Positions 29,327 through 36,823 of a DNA stretch of 64,000 nucleotides are shown in pieces (within the stretch, counting starts at the first letter, position 1; each line of letters starts with the position of its first letter). The stretch spans positions 57,228,074 to 57,292,073 of the forward strand of contig OZ024889.1 in the NCBI GenBank assembly GCA_964017195.1, in the 5' to 3' direction. The position numbers were made by a program, and so were the translations under genes. The notes beneath the pieces are model-generated. The model had not been told where the DNA came from, did no database searches, and saw only the letters and a list, made by a program, of their open reading frames with translations. This DNA is from Siderastrea radians. Lineage: Eukaryota; Cnidaria; Anthozoa; Scleractinia; Rhizangiidae.

Positions 29327-30369
29327 TTTTGGAAGTGCAAGGTGACCAGGGTGTTGCCTTTGCCAAACCGGACCAACTTATCCTCGGTGCCAGACGTTTC
29401 GGTGACTTGCATTTGAATGATTTCCACCACTTCATTACGAAGCGGTAGGTAATGAATGTGCAACGGTTCAAAGTACATGGTACCTCTGCCTTCCCGCTTG
29501 TAATGGATTTCACGCAACAAATCGGTCACGCGATTGCCCACCACCGTGCTGCCTGCCACGTCCGAGTACACGTGCAACGATCGTGAAGGGTCCCCCACCA
29601 CCGAACGAAACGCCACATTCAAGTTGGTGAAACGCCACCCACAACTCATACTCAATTGTAAATGATCCGGTAAAATCGAACGCACCGTCCAAAAGACCGG
29701 GTTGTGCTGATCGTCGCTGACATCGTTCCAATCGTTGTCAACGGGTTTTGTCATGTTGGGGATTTGATCCCCCAGGAAGTCTTGCTGTAAGTTGGGGCCC
29801 AAAATCAGTCCACTGCTAATTTTACGTAACCATCCCATCTTGACCGCCAACTTGGTGTAGATGTACAGGGCGGGCGTGTCCGTTTTGCAATGGCAGACAT
29901 TGGTGTTGTCAATGAGCAGATCCTCCCCTTCCCACTTGAACTTGACGTAGGTGTGTTTGCCTTGATCGTTGACAAACCGACCTCCTTGAATCGCCGTTTC
30001 CTTGCGTTGTTGTTCCAAGTGAGCAATGGTGGCTTTCATGAAACTCACCCCATCCACCACCCAATCCAAATGTTGAATGTCATTGATGAGGGTTTCAGCC
30101 GTCCCTCCTCGCGAGACCATTTCCCCAACACTTCCCCCCGGTTTGGGGTAGTCTTGGTCCCAGGACGTCGATAGGATGAACCCATCTTTTTGCACCAACT
30201 CGTACAAATTGACGTGCGTATCCGGTAAGGAAATGGCACTCAACCCCACTTGCCATCCCCCTCCTTGTAACCGTAACGGTTGAGGTAAACGAATCTTAAA
30301 GGAATTGGCTTGGTTGTTGGGAAATTCCCGTCGGTTGGCATGACTCGGTAACGTCACGTAGAACGACAT
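29320..30369 (-). CDS. Minor-capsid (penton) candidate, paralog A, 349 aa
   Basis: The ATG at 30369 (MSFYVTLPSHA) is used; the open frame before it has only GTG. The N-terminal block SFYVTLPSHAN, a GGGWQVGLSAISLP strand at ~40-50, and the C-terminal block LRNEVVEI...LVRFGKGNTLVTLHF are shared with the genes at 30381..31424 and 36824..37876. The strand-rich look and virion context fit a jelly-roll minor capsid or penton-type protein, but I cannot show the fold. It starts 11 nt after the previous stop. Confidence 0.8.
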   Translation of the reverse strand: MSFYVTLPSHANRREFPNNQANSFKIRLPQPLRLQGGGWQVGLSAISLPDTHVNLYELVQKDGFILSTSWDQDYPKPGGSVGEMVSRGGTAETLINDIQHLDWVVDGVSFMKATIAHLEQQRKETAIQGGRFVNDQGKHTYVKFKWEGEDLLIDNTNVCHCKTDTPALYIYTKLAVKMGWLRKISSGLILGPNLQQDFLGDQIPNMTKPVDNDWNDVSDDQHNPVFWTVRSILPDHLQLSMSCGWRFTNLNVAFRSVVGDPSRSLHVYSDVAGSTVVGNRVTDLLREIHYKREGRGTMYFEPLHIHYLPLRNEVVEIIQMQVTETSGTEDKLVRFGKGNTLVTLHFQKA

Positions 30370-30380
30370 CTTTGTCTTCT

Positions 30381-31424
30381 TCACACTACCACCTCCCTTT
30401 TAAAGTGGAGGGTCAAGAGGGTACGTCCTTCGCCAAATTGGACGAGATCCCCATTGGTTTCGGCCATCTGGGTTTCCACGATTTCCACCACTTCGTTGCG
30501 TACGGGGACATATTGAATGTGTCGAGGTTCAAAGTGGGTGGTGTTTTGAGGCTGGTACTTGATTTCTCGTAAGAGATCCGTGATGCGACCTCCTACCATG
30601 CTGCTGGTCCCGACATTGCAATACACGTGCAAAGGACGCGTCGGAGCAAATTCCGACGAGGGACGAAAGGCCGCGTTCAAATTCACAAACCGCCAAGGAC
30701 ACGATAGACTCAACTTCAAATAATCCCCTTCCACTTTCCAAAACGTGGGTTTGTTGTTGGTATCGCGGACATCCGTCGGGGTGGGAATGGTGGACATGCC
30801 TTGAAATTCTGGCAAGAGATTCGGGCCCAATCGATACTGGCCGGGAGACCCTTCTTCAATCCATCCCATTCTCAGGGCCAAGGTTCTGCCCCATGACACG
30901 TGCGCTACTTGAGCTTTGTAATCCACATTGGTGGTATTCAATAACAAATCCCCGTCGGAGGTCCATTCAAAGGTCGGGTACAATTTGAGGTCATCGTTCT
31001 CTGTCCATTTGTTTTTGGGTTCGGTTTGTTTGGCACGGCTTTGCTCGTAACGGTAGATCAATTGGTGAAAAAAGTGCGATCCCGTCGACGAGGTCAGCTC
31101 CTTTCTCATATCTCGACCGTAGACAGTGAGTTCGCGACGTTGATGCCACCAGTGATCGTTGCCTTGATCGTCTTGGGCATACACCCGTTCGTGCCATCGT
31201 ACATACAACAGAGGATGGGATTCGCCCACGCCTCCTTCTTCCGCGACCACGGGAATGGTGGGTAAGGATAAACTCGCCATACCCACCATCCATCCGCGTC
31301 CCATAAATCGAATGGGTTTCGGCAACCGGTTTCGGAACAGATGGGCTTTGTTGCCAGGAAACTCTTTGGTACTCGCATGACTCATCAACGTCACGTAAAA
31401 CGACGAATTGGGCACCCACGTCAT
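30381..31424 (-). CDS. Minor-capsid (penton) candidate, paralog B, 347 aa
   Basis: Starts MTWVPNSSFYVTLMSHAS, 3 nt after the integrase stop. Collinear with paralog A over the full length: GRGWMVGMASLSLP near 45-55, RLGPNLLPEF in the middle, and VRNEVVEIVETQ plus LLTLHF at the end. A and B are closer to each other than to the 36824 gene. Adjacent tandem arrangement indicates duplication. Confidence 0.8.
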   Translation of the reverse strand: MTWVPNSSFYVTLMSHASTKEFPGNKAHLFRNRLPKPIRFMGRGWMVGMASLSLPTIPVVAEEGGVGESHPLLYVRWHERVYAQDDQGNDHWWHQRRELTVYGRDMRKELTSSTGSHFFHQLIYRYEQSRAKQTEPKNKWTENDDLKLYPTFEWTSDGDLLLNTTNVDYKAQVAHVSWGRTLALRMGWIEEGSPGQYRLGPNLLPEFQGMSTIPTPTDVRDTNNKPTFWKVEGDYLKLSLSCPWRFVNLNAAFRPSSEFAPTRPLHVYCNVGTSSMVGGRITDLLREIKYQPQNTTHFEPRHIQYVPVRNEVVEIVETQMAETNGDLVQFGEGRTLLTLHFKREVVV

Positions 31425-31427
31425 TGT

Positions 31428-32555
31428 TTAATCGCGTCGTCGTCTTTTGGATGGCTTGGGTGGACTTGTCTTTTTCCTCTTGGGTGGCTGGAGAGAGGTC
31501 ACGTCACCACGAGCAATCCAACTATTGTACTTGTCCGGCCACCCTTTCCACTTGACCAACCATCGATCTTTTTGACGCTTAAGTACCTTTTCGATGCGAA
31601 ACACGTCGGACACGTGGACTTTTTGTAAATCCTCCTCGTAAAACGTGCCTTGGACGGGGGTGTCATCCCATTCGCGAATCTTATAGGTGGGCACGGGGCC
31701 CGGGATCACACGATGCACCACAAACACTTCTTCGGTCCAACCGGGGAGATAGCCTTTTTCAAAGGTGCGATGAATCTTGTTGAGATGCACCCGATCGCCT
31801 ACTTTGAATTGAGGTTTTTTCTGGCTTTTCAATCGTGGGCCGTACAATCGTTTCCACACGGCTTCTTCGTTGTCCCACGTCACGTCTTGAGGGGCCATGC
31901 CAATACTTCGATGACGCGTGGCATTGTACCCTTGCACCAACTCGGGTAACACATCGTCAAAGCGTAAGGTGTTGGCCGCGGTAAAATAACGGTACAACCG
32001 TTCTTTCAAGGTGCGGTTAAATCGTTCCACCACACTGGCCTTCGCATCGCCTTCGGTGGAAAAATGATGAATCCCTTGCTCGTCGAGCCATCGTTGAAAC
32101 GTCCGGTTGTAAAATTCTTTCCCCCGATCCGTTTGCAATCGATTGGGGTGTCGTCGTCCTTTCAAAATCTTCTCAAAGGCTTTCACGAGGGCCACCCCCG
32201 TTTTGTCTTTCAAGGGTTGCACCCACGCGTATTTCGACAAGACATCCACGACCGTCAACAAGTAGCGTAGGCCCCGATTATATTTGGCCAAGGGTTGCAC
32301 TTCGACTAAATCCGCGACCCATTGATCGTCCAACCCTCCCACGATCACGGGGACGGTGGGAAAACGACGACGTCGTGGTTTATGTAACGTGTAGGCCAAA
32401 TCCCGTTCCAAGACCCGTTGGGCTTTTTTCAAAGGGAGACGATGGGCTTTGGCAAACCGTTGCACGCCTCCTAAACTCCCCGGGGCACGAGGATCGTGGT
32501 AACGGCTCAACCATGATGGGGTGTGTTTCTTTCGAGGGGCCATACGTTCTGGCAT
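31428..32555 (-). CDS. INT: Retroviral-type integrase with chromodomain, 375 aa
   Basis: Inserts the element and makes the 6-bp target duplication. N-terminal basic region; rve catalytic core with Asp82 (VADLVEV), Asp143 (LQTDRGKEF) and Glu177 (VVERFNRTLKER), with 33 residues between the last two; an SH3-like VGDRVHLNK segment near 255; and a C-terminal chromodomain (FRIEKVLKRQ...WLVKWKGWP) followed by a Lys/Arg tail. Start at 32555 or the ATG at 32543; the first overlaps the upstream gene by 49 nt. All catalytic residues are intact. Confidence 0.95.
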   Translation of the reverse strand: MPERMAPRKKHTPSWLSRYHDPRAPGSLGGVQRFAKAHRLPLKKAQRVLERDLAYTLHKPRRRRFPTVPVIVGGLDDQWVADLVEVQPLAKYNRGLRYLLTVVDVLSKYAWVQPLKDKTGVALVKAFEKILKGRRHPNRLQTDRGKEFYNRTFQRWLDEQGIHHFSTEGDAKASVVERFNRTLKERLYRYFTAANTLRFDDVLPELVQGYNATRHRSIGMAPQDVTWDNEEAVWKRLYGPRLKSQKKPQFKVGDRVHLNKIHRTFEKGYLPGWTEEVFVVHRVIPGPVPTYKIREWDDTPVQGTFYEEDLQKVHVSDVFRIEKVLKRQKDRWLVKWKGWPDKYNSWIARGDVTSLQPPKRKKTSPPKPSKRRRRD

Positions 32556-32857
32556 TCATCCCATAAGGTCGGTATGGAAGGGACGGTGTGGGGATGCGCC
32601 TTTTGAATGATTCGATACCATCGCCACGCGTCCGGATGCGCTTTTAACCATACGACAAACACCACCCATCGATACAGGTTGCGGTCGACATGGGTTTCTT
32701 CAAAGACGTGGAGAGGGTGCGTGTCCTCGGGACATGGGGGTATGGGAATTTTGGCACCGGGTTGATGATCATATAACACTTGGCACAGGGTTTGATGACA
32801 TTGCCATTGCCCCAGGGACCAGACAGACTCCCACGCATCACACACAGCAGACTCCAT
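32507..32857 (-). CDS. Trp-rich small protein, 116 aa, unknown
   Basis: ATG at 32857, stop inside the integrase start. Aromatic-rich with many Trp, His and Cys (WVVFVVWLKAHPDAWRWYR at ~63-81), a hydrophobic helix that might contact a membrane, and a Pro/His-rich middle. No recognised motif. Overlap with the integrase start suggests co-expression. Confidence 0.6.
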   Translation of the reverse strand: MESAVCDAWESVWSLGQWQCHQTLCQVLYDHQPGAKIPIPPCPEDTHPLHVFEETHVDRNLYRWVVFVVWLKAHPDAWRWYRIIQKAHPHTVPSIPTLWDECQNVWPLERNTPHHG

Positions 32858-32874
32858 GGACTAAATAAAAACAT

Positions 32875-32880
32875 TTTATT
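32875..32880 (-). terminator. polyA signal after the GRF gene
   Basis: Minus-strand AATAAA shortly past the stop at 32894; could end a transcript of the GRF gene alone. Confidence 0.5.
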
Positions 32881-32893
32881 CGTTCTCTCTCAT

Positions 32894-33793
32894 TTAAAAG
32901 AGGCCCCCACAGGCAACCGCCTCGAGGCTTTTCTGCCAGTTCTCCACACTGTCACTGTACTTGGGGGGTGGTGGCGCTGGGGCCACCATCATTTCTTGAC
33001 GGTTCTTGAGCTCTTGAATTTCTCGCAACAATTGTTTCTCATAATCTGTCAGGGGGCGATCCTCTTTCCTTGGGGCTCGAGGGGGTGGGCCAGGGATGTC
33101 ATAGCCCCTCTTGGGATACCCTTGCGCATCACGGGTAGACAAAGGAGATTCGGCCAGTGCGTCGGCTTTCTTGGGTGGGTTGTCATGAAACCAACTCCAG
33201 TACTTGGGACCCAAGGGTTGATCGGCCCACCGGAAGAAGCCACACTGTTTCTTGGAACAATTCAGAAACAAACGATCGGGGTTCTGGGTCGAATGGCTCT
33301 GTTGTAGCGTGGCGGGTTCCCTGCAAAAGCATTGCAAACAAGTCCACATGTCCAACACTTCTGCATGAGGTTGACTATACACCGCTTTCATATACTCCAG
33401 AGCTTGATCTTGTCCAGAAAACAGCAAACAGGGTTGGATGGGACATTTCACATACTTCCACCCCTTTTGAGATTCTCGTGCCTCGAAACGCACATCATGG
33501 CAAGGGCATACCATATAGTCCACCTTTTCATTGTTGCCTTTGACTTGATGATGGTCCACCTCATTGTCAAACATGGTCATCAGGGTGAATTGAGGTGGTG
33601 GTGGTGGTGGTGGTGTAGATTGCCCCACCATGTCATTCAATTCTTTCATCATATCTTCCACCGCAGCTCGGGTATCTTCCACCACCTCGCGTACCCCCGG
33701 ATTACAGTCCACGGGCGTCATCGTTTGAATAGTCTTCTTCTTCTTCTTCCCCTCTGGGGGATGGGTTGTCTTTCTCTTCCGATCGACTGACAT
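32894..33793 (-). CDS. Double GRF-type zinc-finger protein, 299 aa
   Basis: ATG at 33793, 30 nt after a TATA box. Lys-rich N-terminus (possible nuclear signal KRKTTH...KKKKK), coiled region, poly-Pro. First finger: CPCHDVRF...GWKYVKCPIQPCLLF (~95-130). Second finger: CLQCFC...NPDRLFLNCSKKQCGFFRW (~152-192), a textbook GRF pattern. GRF fingers bind single-stranded DNA in cellular repair proteins (family knowledge). A coiled Gln/Glu helix follows near 245-265. Possibly a replication or recombination cofactor; it heads the minus-strand cluster. Confidence 0.75.
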   Translation of the reverse strand: MSVDRKRKTTHPPEGKKKKKTIQTMTPVDCNPGVREVVEDTRAAVEDMMKELNDMVGQSTPPPPPPPQFTLMTMFDNEVDHHQVKGNNEKVDYMVCPCHDVRFEARESQKGWKYVKCPIQPCLLFSGQDQALEYMKAVYSQPHAEVLDMWTCLQCFCREPATLQQSHSTQNPDRLFLNCSKKQCGFFRWADQPLGPKYWSWFHDNPPKKADALAESPLSTRDAQGYPKRGYDIPGPPPRAPRKEDRPLTDYEKQLLREIQELKNRQEMMVAPAPPPPKYSDSVENWQKSLEAVACGGLF

Positions 33794-33822
33794 CGTGCTC
33801 ACGATTTTTTCACCCGCCCCTG

Positions 33823-33834
33823 CCTTTTTATACC
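33823..33834 (-). promoter_or_regulatory. TATA box of the GRF gene
   Basis: Minus-strand GGTATAAAAAGG, ~30 nt before the ATG at 33793; it drives the opposite side of the CArG/CCAAT intergenic region. Confidence 0.75.
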
Positions 33835-33850
33835 CATACCCCTAAGCTCT

Positions 33851-33964
33851 CATTGGTCAGCTTATCCTGACCTTATAAGGACGTCTCCTCTTCCCATTGG
33901 TCAGCTTATTCAATCCAAATAAGGACCTCTTGTCTTTCCATTGGTCAGCTTGCCCTATTTAAGG
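33851..33964 (+). promoter_or_regulatory. Three 44-bp CCAAT + CArG promoter repeats
   Basis: CATTGGTCAGCTT recurs at 33851, 33895 and 33939, a 44-bp period. The first two units continue to perfect CC(A/T)6GG boxes: CCTTATAAGG (33871..33880) and CCAAATAAGG (33915..33924). The third becomes the TATA-like CTATTTAAGG (33955..33964), 36 nt before the ATG at 34000. CArG boxes are SRF/MADS-factor sites in animals. The region sits between the GRF gene (minus) and the SLOG operon (plus). Confidence 0.75.
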
Positions 33965-33999
33965 AGCTCCCTGGGTCCCTGAGTTATCATTCCAAGTAG

Positions 34000-34230
34000 A
34001 TGGACTACTACCAAGATCTCAACCGAGACGACTTTGCTTCCACTGAAGACTATTTGGCTGAACGGGTCAAACGAGGTCTAGCCGCGGGATTCACGTTCCA
34101 ACAGTGCCGACAGCACCACGTCATTGATTTCGGTTTGGCCTTAGGGTTGACTCCCCCTGAGATTCTAGCTATTATAGGCCCTGACACCGGGTACGTATTT
34201 CCCAACGAATGCCACCCAACATCGACATGA
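34000..34230 (+). CDS. 76-aa protein upstream of the SLOG-like gene
   Basis: First ATG after the CArG/TATA repeats. Acidic N-terminus (MDYYQDLNRDD), helical body, and a hydrophobic LTPPEILAIIG segment. Its stop overlaps an ATG of the next gene as ATGA (34227..34230), so translation could re-initiate. Function unknown; it may act with the SLOG-like protein. Confidence 0.7.
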   Translation: MDYYQDLNRDDFASTEDYLAERVKRGLAAGFTFQQCRQHHVIDFGLALGLTPPEILAIIGPDTGYVFPNECHPTST

Positions 34231-34904
34231 TTGGAGAACAAGATCTCGGTGCCTTGGAACTCCAGGTGGGTCATGGTCATGTGGTCTACACAGGGGGCGC
34301 CAAAGGTACGGATGCACTCGTCGAAGAACAAGCCAAACAGTTTGGGATGCAATTAGAAGTCCTCGTCCCCCCGAACCATCCTCGAGCCACGTTCATCACC
34401 CCGTCCACCGTGGAAGTCCTGATGCTGGCCAACCCACATCTTCACCAGGCAGCGGAGAAACTAGGCAAAAAAATGCCCAGTCACTTTTACACCCTGCAAT
34501 TGCTGCAACGCAATTATCAATTGGCCAAGAAAGCCCATACCATCTATGCCTTTGGCATCTTGGAACCGGATCATAAACGCGTGAAAGGGGGCACCGGTTG
34601 GACCGTGCAATTGGCTATGGATTTAGGCAAACCCGTCTATCTCTTTGACATTCCCAGTCAATCATGGTACCGCTCGGACCATTACTACCAAGTCAACGAG
34701 AATGCCGCCACCCTGGTGACTGGCAGTCAATTTGTCCCTTGGGGCCCCAAAAAGCCGACTCTTCATCAAAGCAGTGCCGTGGTAGGATCCCGGGAGGTGG
34801 ACGAAAAAACCCGAGCCGAAATTCAAGCCTTGTTCAACCGCACGTTCTGTCTCCCCGAGAACATTGATCAATTACGCATGGAACTGGAAGACTTTCATTT
34901 GTAA
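34227..34904 (+). CDS. SLOG-like (DprA/YspA-type) Rossmann protein, ~225 aa
   Basis: Start either at 34209 or at 34227, the latter overlapping the previous stop as ATGA. A glycine-rich VVYTGGAKGTDALVEEQA motif (~19-36) is followed by a strand (LEVLVPPN), a helix with RNYQLAKKAHTIYAFG (~92-107), and GGTGWTVQLAMDLGKPVYLFD (~118-138). This order of GG-x-(K/R)-G-x-D, RN..., and G-GT-x6-A is that of the SLOG superfamily, which binds nucleotide-like ligands (family knowledge). The last ~70 residues are an unassigned extension. By analogy it could sense or sequester a nucleotide signal of host defence (inference). Confidence 0.7.
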   Translation: MIGEQDLGALELQVGHGHVVYTGGAKGTDALVEEQAKQFGMQLEVLVPPNHPRATFITPSTVEVLMLANPHLHQAAEKLGKKMPSHFYTLQLLQRNYQLAKKAHTIYAFGILEPDHKRVKGGTGWTVQLAMDLGKPVYLFDIPSQSWYRSDHYYQVNENAATLVTGSQFVPWGPKKPTLHQSSAVVGSREVDEKTRAEIQALFNRTFCLPENIDQLRMELEDFHL

Positions 34905-35181
34905 TGTTTTTAGTTTTTACTTTTTGAATTGTACATAGTCCCTTTTTAGTTTTTTATTTTTCCACTTTTTTAGATTTTTCCAATTGTAAATAGGAACGCC
35001 CCACCCGCGTGGCAAAGAACACCAACAACCATTTGTAAAAAACATGAACTCTTCTTTTTAATTAAAAATTTTAAAAAAACTGACAACACTGGTTTTGCAC
35101 GTTCATCATAAATAATGCCTCTTGACGCACAGTAGCCTTGACTCACAATAAAGAAACTCAACAGGAATGTTCAAAGTCTAT
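34905..35181. other. Convergent intergenic region
   Basis: AT-rich gap between the SLOG-like gene (plus) and the 178-aa gene (minus), with long T and A runs and no coding frame. A plus-strand polyA signal is at 35147..35152. Confidence 0.6.
35147..35152 (+). terminator. polyA signal of the SLOG operon
   Basis: AATAAA about 240 nt after the SLOG-like stop codon; no better plus-strand signal is nearer. Confidence 0.5.
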
Positions 35182-35718
35182 TTACAACTCCAACACACGT
35201 CGTACCCGACTGGCTCGCTCCTTTCTTCTCTCCCGTTCCTCCTTCTCCTGTTTTTTCACTTCCCTGTAAAAATGCTTAATTGTCCCCCACTGATTGCCAC
35301 AGTACAGTTCAGGCAGATGCGCGGCCATATAAAAATCCACCTGCTCAAACAGCCCCATGCTAATAGGCCAATATCGCTCCTCCATGGTCGGTGCTATACG
35401 GAACTCCATCCAAGGGATGATCCGATTCGCCAGTGCTCTCTTTAACCTCCGGTAGGTGACTGGGTGAAGAGGAAGCCCATTCTCCGGCTCAACAAAGCAC
35501 AGTAGAAACAAGCGAAGGAACGCCTCAACGCGTTGCCGATTCAGGGGGCGCCATGACTCCTCCCGTCTCTCGTACATGCGTCTAATTTGGCGCTGGAGGG
35601 GCGTCTCCTCTGGTTGCACTCGTCTCCTCAAGTAGTCTGCTCCTCCCACATTCATATCGCTGCCCAGGGAACCCAAGGGCGTTCTCGTTTCAGACATTTT
35701 TGGCTCACCAAAGAACAT
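35182..35718 (-). CDS. 178-aa basic protein, unknown
   Basis: First ATG after a TATA-like box (35771..35782); a second possible start is 35697 (MSETRTPLG). Arg/Glu-rich, helical, with an aromatic middle (IIPWMEF, ERYWPISMGLFEQVDFYMAAHLPELYCG) and a basic coiled C-terminus (EKEERERRKERASRVRR). No family is recognised. Transcribed from the right divergent promoter module, opposite the RING operon. Confidence 0.65.
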   Translation of the reverse strand: MFFGEPKMSETRTPLGSLGSDMNVGGADYLRRRVQPEETPLQRQIRRMYERREESWRPLNRQRVEAFLRLFLLCFVEPENGLPLHPVTYRRLKRALANRIIPWMEFRIAPTMEERYWPISMGLFEQVDFYMAAHLPELYCGNQWGTIKHFYREVKKQEKEERERRKERASRVRRVLEL

Positions 35719-35770
35719 AAGTCAACAAGGACCGGCTCAAAGCTAAGAGTGACGTCCTGTGGCCTCCCTT

Positions 35771-35782
35771 GGCTTATATACC
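35771..35782 (-). promoter_or_regulatory. TATA box of the 178-aa gene
   Basis: Minus-strand GGTATATAAGCC, ~53 nt before the ATG at 35718. Confidence 0.65.
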
Positions 35783-35814
35783 CCGATCCGCGCAATGCCT
35801 GATGGTCTATCTAA

Positions 35815-35923
35815 GGAGGTGGGAGGGGGGTCCCCCCACCCCGTCCCCTCCCAAAGCACCATGGGGGCTCCTTCTCATTGGCCCCTTCCCTCCCACGTGA
35901 CCCTTTTGTTTCTCTATAAAAAA
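35815..35923. promoter_or_regulatory. Divergent promoter module, right copy
   Basis: Inverted homologue of the module at 20200..20344: G-rich palindrome near GGTCCCCCCACC, ATTGG, CACGTGACCC (35894..) and CTCTATAAAAAA. It drives the plus-strand operon from 35953 and, at its far end, the minus-strand 178-aa gene. Confidence 0.75.
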
Positions 35924-35952
35924 CCCACCGTCCCCCTCCATGTTTCACACTC

Positions 35953-36150
35953 ATGGATGATCCAGAGATTAGTCCAGAAGCCCAACAAGTGATTGATCGT
36001 CTACGCACCTTGTTGACTCAGCTGGAAAAAAATTTGGAGGAGATCCGCTTCAAAGCTTCTTATTTTGAACTGCTGCGTATTCACAGTACCAAACATCTCA
36101 GTCGTCACGAATTGTGTTTATTAACCTTGAAAAACTTCTACCGGTGGTGA
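35953..36150 (+). CDS. 65-aa helical protein, paralog 1
   Basis: ATG 30 nt after TATAAAAAA (35915..35923). Short helical protein with the pattern ISPEA-x-x-x-I-x-RL near the N-terminus, Y-x-E/F-LLR in the middle and LLTLKNFY at the end. The next gene has the same length and pattern, so the two are tandem paralogs. The stop is directly followed by the next ATG (TGAATG). Function unknown. Confidence 0.75.
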   Translation: MDDPEISPEAQQVIDRLRTLLTQLEKNLEEIRFKASYFELLRIHSTKHLSRHELCLLTLKNFYRW

Positions 36151-36348
36151 ATGGGTGACAAGATCAGTCCGGAAGCCGTGAAAATCCTACAACGTCTAGG
36201 ACAAATCCGAAAACAAATCCTAGACCTGGTCCAACCTTTACGGTACCAACTCACTTATCAAGAAGTGTACCGCCTCCGTCAAGAAGGCATCATCACCCTC
36301 ATCGAATTTCAGCTCTTGACCAATCCACTCTTTGATCCTTTGGCCTGA
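36151..36348 (+). CDS. 65-aa helical protein, paralog 2
   Basis: Same length as its upstream neighbour and alignable without gaps at ISPEA, I-x-RL, R, Y-x-E, R, E and LLT-x3-F, but otherwise diverged. Its stop overlaps the ATG of the RING-like gene as TGATG. A small adaptor or four-helix pair are possible; nothing proves either. Confidence 0.75.
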   Translation: MGDKISPEAVKILQRLGQIRKQILDLVQPLRYQLTYQEVYRLRQEGIITLIEFQLLTNPLFDPLA

Positions 36349-36743
36349 TGGCGCAACCCGACCCCTGTGTGATCTGTTTGACACCTGTCGCCAATTATAC
36401 CACGTTGAGGTGCTGTGGGCAACCTTGTCATGTCGCCTGTGCTCACAGATGTCGACGGAACGGTCAGAACCCCCTATGCCCTAGCTGCCAGGTTCCTCTT
36501 ACCGTCCTTGAAGTCCTCCATGAAGAATGGAAAGAAGACCCGGAGTTTGTCCAGCATGTCAAGACCGATTGGAAAGACAGCCCTTTGTGGTATGGCCTTT
36601 GCAATCAAGACGCTCACGTCCTGGAAGGATTCTGGGGAGAACTGTGCGATCCCTATGAGCCCCACCGCAAAACCCTCTACTTTCTGGGGCACACCAAAAC
36701 CCAAGCCATTTCACGGATGAAAACCTGCATGAGCTTCTCGTAA
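36348..36743 (+). CDS. RING-finger-like protein, 131 aa
   Basis: Cys7-x2-Cys10, then CCG (22-24), His28, Cys31, Cys35 and Cys44-x2-Cys47 make a RING-type zinc module (CVIC...LRCCGQPCHVAC...CPSC). The spacing is slightly irregular. RING proteins commonly act as E3 ubiquitin ligases. The C-terminal ~80 residues are acidic and aromatic with no known domain. Third gene of a plus-strand operon with one-base overlap to the second. Likely a host-interaction factor (inference). Confidence 0.7.
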   Translation: MAQPDPCVICLTPVANYTTLRCCGQPCHVACAHRCRRNGQNPLCPSCQVPLTVLEVLHEEWKEDPEFVQHVKTDWKDSPLWYGLCNQDAHVLEGFWGELCDPYEPHRKTLYFLGHTKTQAISRMKTCMSFS

Positions 36744-36796
36744 AAAAGGACTCATTTATTTTTTTTCTACTTATTGTCAACAAAAAATGAAGGACC

Positions 36797-36802
36797 AATA
36801 AA
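36797..36802 (+). terminator. polyA signal of the RING operon
   Basis: AATAAA 54 nt after the RING stop. A minus-strand AATAAA (36819..36824) for the convergent gene is 17 nt away and touches that gene's stop codon. Confidence 0.7.
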
Positions 36803-36823
36803 ACATGTTCCATGACACTTTAT

